Notes under the pieces: model-generated | What the model was told of the DNA's origin: nothing | The model's database searches: none | The model's input: the letters and a program-made list of their open reading frames with translations, nothing else | Assembly (NCBI GenBank): GCA_039815415.1 | Contig: JBCBZH010000183.1 | Location: 1 to 8,921, forward strand | DNA: 8,921 nucleotides | DNA from: JBCBZH01 sp039815415 | Lineage (GTDB): Bacteria > Bacteroidota > Rhodothermia > Rhodothermales > Rubricoccaceae | Direction: 5' to 3' | Shown here: one piece after another, positions 1 through 5,186 of the stretch | Layout of the letters: each line of letters begins with the position of its first letter | How positions within the stretch are numbered: position 1 is the stretch's first letter | Made by a program: the position numbers and the translations under genes

Positions 1-95
1 CATGATTTACCACCCCAGATGGGAGGTTGTTGGGAAAACGGTGAACCCCAGATGTTGCTCAATAAAACACGGGTAGATAACGGTCCCTGGTTTGG
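1..95. other. Non-Lon sequence at the left edge (possible mobile-element end or assembly junction)
   Basis: This stretch is noticeably more AT-rich than the rest of the window. The Lon reading frame, read backwards, runs cleanly to the Glu codon at 96-98 (second acidic residue of Walker B) and then stops resembling Lon. Family members have a hydrophobic strand plus Asp before this Glu, but here the codons give S-L-V-W, preceded by an in-frame TAA at 78-80. No convincing protein is seen in any frame. Two copies of a 10-bp direct repeat lie here. Repeated short sites near an end are known for some insertion sequences such as the IS21 family, but I do not recognise a specific element. An insertion into lon, a contig-end chimera or a true rearrangement are all possible. 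Confidence 0.5.
12..54. repeat. Pair of 10-bp direct repeats (ACCCCAGATG)
   Basis: ACCCCAGATG is present at 12-21 and again at 45-54, identical and in the same orientation, with starts 33 bp apart (about three helical turns). The pair sits wholly inside the non-Lon left-edge segment. The spacing would suit two bound copies of a protein on one DNA face, as at transposon ends, but this is inference from two copies only. Confidence 0.55.
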
Positions 96-1301
96 GAGAT
101 CGACAAGCTGGGCACCGACTACCGCGGAGATCCCTCCTCTGCCCTGCTCGAAGTCCTCGACCCGGAGCAGAACGACGCATTCAACGACCACTACCTCGAG
201 CTGGACTACGACCTCTCGAAGGTGCTCTTCATCGCCACGGCGAACTACCTCGACTCCATCCCCGCCCCTCTCCGCGACCGGATGGAGATCATCGAGATTA
301 ATGGCTACACGCCGTCCGAGAAGCTGGCAATTGCCAAAGCCTACCTCGTCCCGCGCCAGATGGAGCGCAACGGGCTGAAGGAAGGCCAGTTCGAGATCAC
401 GGACGACGCCCTGCTGCTGCTCGTGGAGGGCTACACTCGCGAGAGCGGCGTTCGCCAGCTCGAGAGAACCATTGGGTCCGTAGTGCGCGGTGTGGCGAAA
501 ACCGTGGCTCTCGGCGAAGCCGACAGTGGCAGCGTCACGGCCGACGACGTGCCAGACTATCTCGGTGCCCGCAAGCACTACAACGACACCGCCGAGCGCA
601 CCGAAGTGCCCGGCGTGGCGACTGGCCTCGCGTGGACGCCTGTCGGCGGCGACATCCTGTTTATCGAGGCCTCGCTTTCGCGGGGCTCAGGGCGGATGAC
701 GCTCACCGGCAAGCTGGGGGACGTGATGCGCGAAAGCGCGCAGGCTGCCAGCGCGTGGGTCCGCGCCCATGCCGATGATCTCGGTATCCCGCAAGACGCG
801 TTCCGCTACTGGGACCTCCATGTGCACGTCCCGGCGGGCGCCATCCCGAAGGACGGCCCCTCTGCGGGCGTCGCAATGACGGCCGCGCTGGCATCGATCT
901 ACACCCGCCGCTGCGTTCGCCACGATGTGGCCATGACGGGTGAGATCACGCTTCGTGGGTTGGTGCTCCCGGTCGGCGGCATCAAGGAGAAGGTCCTCGC
1001 CGCGCGACGAGCGGGCATCTCCACGGTCGTGCTCCCCGAGCGCAACCGAAAGGATGTCGAGGAAATCAAGGACGCGGCCATCGAAGGCCTAGAGGTCACG
1101 TACGTGAAGCGAATCACTGAAGCACTGGACCTGCTTCTCAGCGATGAGGCCCGCGAGGACCCCTCTGAGCTGTTCCAGGTGCCCGACCACGAACGCCAAC
1201 CCGCACCGATGGCCCCCTCCTCGCCCGTTGTGGTTTCGGACAGTGGTGATGCACCGCGTCCTGGTGAGCCTGTGATGAACCGCCCGCAGGTGGGCCTGTG
1301 A
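96..1301 (+). CDS. lon: ATP-dependent protease Lon, C-terminal half (5'-truncated)
   Basis: This is the C-terminal part (about 401 residues) of Lon, the cytosolic hexameric AAA+ serine protease that unfolds and degrades damaged and regulatory proteins. The sequence begins at the end of Walker B (EIDKLG). It then shows the GDPSSALLEVLDPEQN segment, sensor-1 strand (VLFIATANYLD), arginine-finger region (PLRDRMEIIE) and sensor-2 region (ESGVRQLERTIG). The protease domain follows, with the catalytic Ser in DGPSAG (codon 861-863) and catalytic Lys in GGIKEK (codon 984-986), so the dyad is intact. After the protease fold there is a tail of about 40 residues rich in Pro, Ser and Val, longer than in E. 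coli Lon. The N-terminal substrate-binding domain and Walker A are missing because homology stops at the left-edge junction; in-frame TAA at 78-80 prevents simple extension. GTG at 222 could open a frame but would make no functional Lon. The gene is either truncated by the window edge or broken by an insertion. Confidence 0.93.
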   Translation, partial: EIDKLGTDYRGDPSSALLEVLDPEQNDAFNDHYLELDYDLSKVLFIATANYLDSIPAPLRDRMEIIEINGYTPSEKLAIAKAYLVPRQMERNGLKEGQFEITDDALLLLVEGYTRESGVRQLERTIGSVVRGVAKTVALGEADSGSVTADDVPDYLGARKHYNDTAERTEVPGVATGLAWTPVGGDILFIEASLSRGSGRMTLTGKLGDVMRESAQAASAWVRAHADDLGIPQDAFRYWDLHVHVPAGAIPKDGPSAGVAMTAALASIYTRRCVRHDVAMTGEITLRGLVLPVGGIKEKVLAARRAGISTVVLPERNRKDVEEIKDAAIEGLEVTYVKRITEALDLLLSDEAREDPSELFQVPDHERQPAPMAPSSPVVVSDSGDAPRPGEPVMNRPQVGL

Positions 1302-1339
1302 AGCCAATCGGCCACCAGGAGTTCAAGACGGGTAAGGCA

Positions 1340-1369
1340 GCGAGCTGGCGGTTTCGGTCGCCAGCTCGC
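1340..1369 (+). terminator. Perfect inverted repeat 39 bp after lon, built from two octamer copies; candidate terminator
   Basis: GCGAGCTGGCG (1340-1350) and CGCCAGCTCGC (1359-1369) are exact reverse complements around the 8-base loop GTTTCGGT. The RNA would form an 11-bp GC-rich hairpin between lon and the P450 gene. There is no T-run after it, so it is not a textbook intrinsic terminator; it could act with Rho or protect the mRNA end. Each arm contains one copy of the window's over-represented octamer, in opposite orientation, an arrangement also known for uptake sequences in Neisseria and Haemophilus. Confidence 0.6.
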
Positions 1370-1472
1370 CTCATGGAACTGGCTCCACGGGTTCTGCCCT
1401 GAACCTTCGCGCCCTCATCCCAACTCCGCGACAGCGCGGGCGTAGCGATCACCGACTCTCCGGTGTCTCGAA

Positions 1473-2825
1473 ATGCCTGTCTCTGCCCCGGCCTCGTACC
1501 GATCTGTTGCGTACAAACCCCGCTATCCGGGTGAGTTGCTGGTCGCCTTCTCCCGCAACTTGCTGGAGGGCACACAGCGAGTTGAGGATGCTGGACGTGC
1601 TGCCGATGCCGACCTCGTGCGCATCGGACCGGGCGGCGCACGCTCCATCGTCTGGCTTCGTCACCCGGACTTGATCCGGGCGCTCCTGATTGACGAGAAC
1701 GAGAAGGTCACCAAGGCTCGAGGCCTCCGGCTCGCGCGCGCCATCTTCGGCGACGGCCTGCTCACGCTCGAGATCCCCGAGCACACGCGCCGACGCAAGC
1801 TGGTGCTCCCTGCGTTCCATCACCAGAGGCTCCGCGCCTACGCCGAGGTGATGGCCGAGCGAACCCGCGACGAGCTGGCGACCTGGACAGCTGGCGTCGC
1901 CTTCGACATCTGCGCGTCAATGAACCGGCTGACGCTCATCATCGCGAGCCGAACGCTGTTTGGAAGTGACGTGGATCGAGATCGGATCTCGCGAGCGGTG
2001 GTTGGCGCGCTGGCGGCGTTCGACCGGGCACAGCACCCTCTGGGCGAACTCTTCGCCACGCTACCGCTGCCCAATACGCTCCGAACCCGGCGCGCTCGGG
2101 CCGAGATCGAGTCCGAGGTGTATCGCATCATCGCGGAACATCGCAGACATCCGAATACCCACAACGATCTGCTGGATATGCTGCTTGCAGCACGCGATGA
2201 AGACACGGACGAAGGCCTCACCGATGACGAGCTCCGGGACGAAGTGGTCACGCTTCTCCTCGCCGGGCACGAGACGACAGCTGTCGCACTGGCCTGGACA
2301 TGGGCGCTCCTGGCCCAGAACCCCGAGGCAGAAGCCCGCCTCCACGCGGAAGTGGATGCACTGGACGCCCCTCCGACGTTCGAGGATGTCAGACAGCTTC
2401 CCTACACCCGAGCCGTGTTCGCAGAGGCGATGCGCCTCTACCCGCCAGCCTGGGCGGTCGGCCGGGAGGCTGCATGCGATCTCGAGCTGGTAGGCGTCCC
2501 CATCGCCAAGGGGACGACGATTCTGTTTGGCCCCCTCTGGATGCACGCGGATCCACGATTCTGGGACGATCCCGCTGCGTTCGACCCCGATCGATTCTCG
2601 CCAGCTCGCAAGGCCGACCGCCACAAGTTCGCCTACCTCCCGTTCAGCGCTGGACGACGAGGGTGCATCGGCGAGCAATTCGCTTGGATGGAAGGGGTGC
2701 TGGTTCTGGCGACGGTCGCCCAGCGGTGGCAACTCCGCTTGGACGGACTGATGCCCTCTCCACATGGTTCAGTGACCTACCGCCCAAGCGGACCCATTCG
2801 GATGGTACCCAGCGCGCGAAATTGA
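1473..2825 (+). CDS. Cytochrome P450 monooxygenase, soluble bacterial type
   Basis: This complete 450-residue haem monooxygenase should insert one oxygen atom of O2 into an organic substrate using electrons from a separate reductase. The I-helix motif AGHETT is at residues 264-269, with the acid-alcohol pair E267/T268. The K-helix ExxR is E318-R321 (EAMRLYPPAW), the meander DPDRF has its Arg at 374, and the haem loop FSAGRRGCIGEQFA has the haem-ligating Cys at 398. The C-helix region (PEHTRRRKLVLPAFHHQRL) is also typical. No N-terminal membrane anchor or signal peptide is seen, so it is cytosolic. ATG at 1473 gives a normal family length, with no Shine-Dalgarno before it. The style resembles bacterial families such as CYP110, CYP120 or CYP175, but substrate cannot be read from sequence. 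A carotenoid, fatty-acid or terpenoid substrate is only a guess. No ferredoxin or reductase gene is adjacent. Confidence 0.93.
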   Translation: MPVSAPASYRSVAYKPRYPGELLVAFSRNLLEGTQRVEDAGRAADADLVRIGPGGARSIVWLRHPDLIRALLIDENEKVTKARGLRLARAIFGDGLLTLEIPEHTRRRKLVLPAFHHQRLRAYAEVMAERTRDELATWTAGVAFDICASMNRLTLIIASRTLFGSDVDRDRISRAVVGALAAFDRAQHPLGELFATLPLPNTLRTRRARAEIESEVYRIIAEHRRHPNTHNDLLDMLLAARDEDTDEGLTDDELRDEVVTLLLAGHETTAVALAWTWALLAQNPEAEARLHAEVDALDAPPTFEDVRQLPYTRAVFAEAMRLYPPAWAVGREAACDLELVGVPIAKGTTILFGPLWMHADPRFWDDPAAFDPDRFSPARKADRHKFAYLPFSAGRRGCIGEQFAWMEGVLVLATVAQRWQLRLDGLMPSPHGSVTYRPSGPIRMVPSARN

Positions 2826-2942
2826 GCAGGGCTGAGCTTTCGCCCCCTCGTCGAAGCCAGTTCAAGAAGTTCTATTAAGAGCACGCGTCACACCCTTGTC
2901 ATACCCCCCTGCGAGGTTGGGACCACACCTCCCCCGGATGCC

Positions 2943-3275
2943 ATGATGGTCGCCACCTCCCGCCCGCCGCTCGCAGATACTCTCCCATATGCGGCCGACT
3001 TCATGATCGAAGTCCTTGCCACGTCCTCGCGTGCGCCCTTCGGCCAGCTCTCGTGGCTAGAGATCAATCGTCTCGCGGCTCGCTGGCTCCGGCCCCGCCA
3101 TGAAGACGAGGCATCGGATACATCGCGGCTCGGACACGCTGTGGTGATTGAAATGGACCGTCACGGTCTCATTGAGGCGGAGCTGACCACCGCTTCCGAC
3201 GGAAGCGTGATGGTCAACCGTGTTGTTCATCCACGCATCTTTGGCCTCCACGCGGCCCACCAGCTCGCTGCCTAG
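2943..3275 (+). CDS. Unrecognised 110-residue protein
   Basis: I do not recognise this protein. It has two adjacent possible starts, ATG at 2943 and at 2946, and no signal peptide or membrane segment. Its first 55 residues look alpha-helical (LPYAADFMIEVLATSS, then LSWLEINRLAARWLRP). An acidic linker (HEDEASD) follows, then alternating hydrophobic stretches that could be a beta-hairpin (HAVVIEMDRHGLIEAELTT, then GSVMVNRVVHP). Helices followed by a two-stranded wing is compatible with a small winged-helix fold, but that is inference only. It ends with AHQLAA, where the Gln-Leu codons form one copy of the over-represented octamer (3260-3267). It lies 117 bp after the P450 gene on the same strand and converges on the small minus-strand pair. 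The codon usage is like its neighbours', which supports a real gene. Confidence 0.65.
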   Translation: MMVATSRPPLADTLPYAADFMIEVLATSSRAPFGQLSWLEINRLAARWLRPRHEDEASDTSRLGHAVVIEMDRHGLIEAELTTASDGSVMVNRVVHPRIFGLHAAHQLAA

Positions 3276-3285
3276 TCATTCCTAC

Positions 3286-3343
3286 CGGCTCGGCTAGCAT
3301 CGCTCGGCACGTTTGGGACGATCGAGCTGGCGAATCCGAGCCG
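3286..3343. repeat. 8-bp inverted repeat in a convergent spacer (possible bidirectional terminator)
   Basis: CGGCTCGG (3286-3293) and CCGAGCCG (3336-3343) are exact reverse complements separated by 42 bases, filling the 70-bp gap between two converging genes. An inverted pair of the window's octamer (3260-3267 and 3323-3330) partly overlaps the same interval. A transcript from either strand could fold here, but the loop is long and no T-run follows on either strand, so termination is only a suggestion. Confidence 0.3.
3323..3330 (-). repeat. Non-coding copy of the CCAGCTCG octamer
   Basis: CGAGCTGG on the plus strand, reading CGCCAGCTCG on the minus strand, which matches the extended CRCCAGCTCG form. 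It lies in the convergent spacer outside any gene, so amino-acid coding cannot explain it. Confidence 0.8.
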
Positions 3344-3345
3344 CT

Positions 3346-3570
3346 TCATGACTGTTCGCGGTCGTCCGTCTCCTCGAGGATGACCGCGTCCGAAATGTTG
3401 GGATCCATCTCTTTCTTGAACGCCTCCTGCGCCTCGACGGTGATCTGGGCAGCGCGGTCTAGGGACCGATCAATGGCGCGGGCGGCGAGGCGTACGGCCC
3501 CACCGCCCAGGAGCCCGGCGCGTTCAAGCCACCCGGCCTGTTCAAATCGCTGAATCCAGCGTTCGTTCAC
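3346..3570 (-). CDS. Unrecognised 74-residue helical protein, translationally coupled to the upstream gene
   Basis: I do not recognise this protein. The start is GTG at 3570-3568, and the sequence GTGA overlaps the TGA stop of the upstream minus-strand gene by four bases, a usual sign of translational coupling. The N-terminus (WIQRFEQAGWLERAGLLGG) and middle (GGAVRLAARAIDRSLDRAAQ) could be amphipathic helices. The second half (ITVEAQEAFKKEMDP) also looks helical, followed by an acidic hydrophilic end (EETDDREQS). There is no signal peptide, no Cys and no catalytic motif. The coupling implies that it is made together with its partner and may bind it. The Ala- and Gln-rich helical pattern superficially recalls phasin-like or small coiled-coil proteins, but I would not assign that. 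Confidence 0.6.
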   Translation of the reverse strand: MNERWIQRFEQAGWLERAGLLGGGAVRLAARAIDRSLDRAAQITVEAQEAFKKEMDPNISDAVILEETDDREQS

Positions 3571-3890
3571 TCGTCGTCGTTGGGCTTGGGCTTGCCAGCC
3601 GTTTTCGATGTGGACTTCGGTTTGGCCCGCGAGGCAGGTTTCTTCCGTGAGGTGGCTTTCTTCGGTGGGGACGTTGGCTCAGCCTCGGTGGGAGTCTCCT
3701 CGTCCGCGTCCTGCGTGAACAAGTCGTCCACATCGACCGACTCAAACAGATCGGCGACGCGGCGTCCCGTCTCCTCAAGAGCTTGGCCGATGGTGTTGAA
3801 GGTGGCCTCGAAGATGAACGCGGATTTCTCCTGAGTGTCGAGCTTGTCGAAGGCCGCGCGGGCGGCGTCGCGAGACGGAGTCGTAGGCAT
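3567..3890 (-). CDS. Unrecognised 107-residue protein with a helical N-terminus and a charged, histone-H1-like tail
   Basis: I do not recognise this protein. Residues 6-50 look helical (RDAARAAFDKLDTQEKSAF, then GQALEETGRRVADLFE) and could form a small helical bundle. Residues 50-71 are acidic (SVDVDDLF, DADEETPTEAE). Residues 74-103 are a disordered Lys/Pro/Ser/Thr/Ala stretch with repeated basic clusters (PPKKATSRKKPASRAKPK), ending with acidic NDDE. Such tails occur in histone-H1-like and other nucleic-acid-binding proteins and in some granule-associated proteins. The ATG at 3890 is preferred because it opens directly into the helical segment; an ATG at 3938 in the same frame would add 16 unlikely residues. 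It is first in a two-gene unit and divergent from rsgA, so its promoter must lie in the short interval that follows its start codon on the plus strand. Confidence 0.65.
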   Translation of the reverse strand: MPTTPSRDAARAAFDKLDTQEKSAFIFEATFNTIGQALEETGRRVADLFESVDVDDLFTQDADEETPTEAEPTSPPKKATSRKKPASRAKPKSTSKTAGKPKPNDDE

Positions 3891-3981
3891 GGCAGGGAGT
3901 GCAGTCTGTGGGGAACGGGGCGACCTGATGCCGCCCACAGGTGCCTACCTTCGACGGAAGCCCCGCCCTTGTGTTTCACCT

Positions 3982-5058
3982 GTGCCTGACGTTTCCCCTT
4001 CTCACCAGCTCGATGAGCCTACAGCGCCCGAGCCGAGCCGTGCGTTGGGACTCGTGGTCCGCTCCACGGGTAGCTGGTACGACGTCGTCACGGATGAGGG
4101 CGACACCATCAAGGCTCGGATTCGAGGTCGCTTTCGCCTGGACGCGCAAGAGATTGATGAGACCAACCCGCTCGCCGTTGGCGACCGCGTGACGCTCCGC
4201 GTGGATCCGGACGGCACCGGCTTGGTGACCGACATAACACCCAGAGAAAACCAGCTCTCGCGACGTGCCGCAGGGCGGAAGGCCGCCATCAAGGAGCATG
4301 TGATGGTTGCGAATGTAGACCGCGTGTGGTGCATTCAATCCACCTTTGGCCCCAAGCTGAACGCGGGGTTCATAGACCGCCTGCTGGTGGCGGCTGAGGC
4401 CTCGCACATCCCAGCGGGGCTCGTGATTAACAAGATTGACCTCCTGGAGGGCAAGCCGCGCGCACAGGAGGCCATCGCGTTCTGGGCAGACCTCTATCGC
4501 CAGCTCGGCTATCCCGTGCTGCTGACCAGCGCCGACACGGGCGAGGGTATCGATGCCCTCCGCGACGAGCTGGCGAACCAGACGAGCGTCGTCTCCGGAC
4601 CGTCGGGGGTTGGAAAGTCGAGTCTGCTGAACACGGTCGAACCCGGACTCGACCTGCGAACGAGCGAGGTCAGTGACAAGACCCAGAAGGGGCGCCACAC
4701 CACCACCTTCGCCACGCTTCACCCAATCGCCGGGGGCTGGGTAGCCGATACACCTGGAGTCCGCGAATGGGGCATCTGGGACATGGCCCCGGAAGAACTG
4801 GGGGGTTACTTCGTTGAATTCCGCCCGTTCATCCCTGACTGCCGCTTCCCGGACTGCACGCACGACCACGAGCCCGGCTGTGCGGTCGCCGAGGCTGAAG
4901 AGCGGGGTGAGATCGCGCCGGAACGCTACGGCAGCTACCTGCAAATGCTGGAGTCGGTCCGTAAGACCCACCAGCTCGCTGAAGAGATGCGGTGGCGCAC
5001 GGGTCGGCGGCCCGACGCCCCGGATAAAGCAGAGGTGGACCCAGACGAGATGGACTAA
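3982..5058 (+). CDS. rsgA: Ribosome small-subunit-dependent GTPase RsgA (YjeQ/EngC)
   Basis: RsgA is a cytosolic GTPase that binds the 30S subunit late in assembly and helps mature the decoding centre. With GTG 3982 as residue 1 (358 residues), the OB-fold begins near residue 24 (LGLVVRSTGSWYDVV). The circularly permuted GTPase domain then shows motifs in the family's G4-G1-G3 order: NKID at 150-153, GPSGVGKS at 206-213 and DTPG at 256-259. The zinc site is CRFPDCTHDHEPGC with C287, C292, H294 and C300. All key residues are present. The start is uncertain: ATG 3928 is in frame (376 residues) and TTG 4045 would begin right at the OB-fold. An open frame reaches back to 3835, but that part overlaps the divergent gene and has no family resemblance. 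The gene is divergent from the small pair and convergent with topA. Confidence 0.94.
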   Translation: MPDVSPSHQLDEPTAPEPSRALGLVVRSTGSWYDVVTDEGDTIKARIRGRFRLDAQEIDETNPLAVGDRVTLRVDPDGTGLVTDITPRENQLSRRAAGRKAAIKEHVMVANVDRVWCIQSTFGPKLNAGFIDRLLVAAEASHIPAGLVINKIDLLEGKPRAQEAIAFWADLYRQLGYPVLLTSADTGEGIDALRDELANQTSVVSGPSGVGKSSLLNTVEPGLDLRTSEVSDKTQKGRHTTTFATLHPIAGGWVADTPGVREWGIWDMAPEELGGYFVEFRPFIPDCRFPDCTHDHEPGCAVAEAEERGEIAPERYGSYLQMLESVRKTHQLAEEMRWRTGRRPDAPDKAEVDPDEMD

Positions 5059-5186
5059 TCCCACATCCGGCAGGAGTGCGGAAGGATAGGAGAATCGTTC
5101 ATCGCCTCCCACACCCACCCCGGCTCACTCATGAAGAGCGCAACCGGGCCTGGTTTCGCCTCGACCTGGCGACCGGCTCCTCTCCC

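Noticed and set aside
1426..1439. Small hairpin CCGCG-ACAG-CGCGG before the P450 gene
   Set aside because: A 5-bp GC-only stem is easily expected by chance at this base composition, and it has no other regulatory context.
3946..3953. TACCTTCG as a Bacteroidota-type -7 promoter element before rsgA
   Set aside because: One mismatch to TAnnTTTG and no TTG-containing -33 element at the right distance; too weak to report as a promoter.
3835..3981. Upstream extension of the rsgA reading frame
   Set aside because: It would overlap the divergent 107-residue gene and adds residues with no RsgA resemblance; the GTG at 3982 gives a normal family length, though ATG 3928 remains possible.
3976..5118. 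Long open frame (380 codons) on the minus strand inside rsgA
   Set aside because: Antisense to rsgA, whose GTPase motifs and zinc site are all present; the antisense translation shows no family features.
5156..5172. Short hairpin TCGCC/GGCGA in the rsgA-topA convergent spacer as a terminator
   Set aside because: Only 5 bp of stem and no T-run directly after; the spacer 5059-5186 shows nothing firmer.
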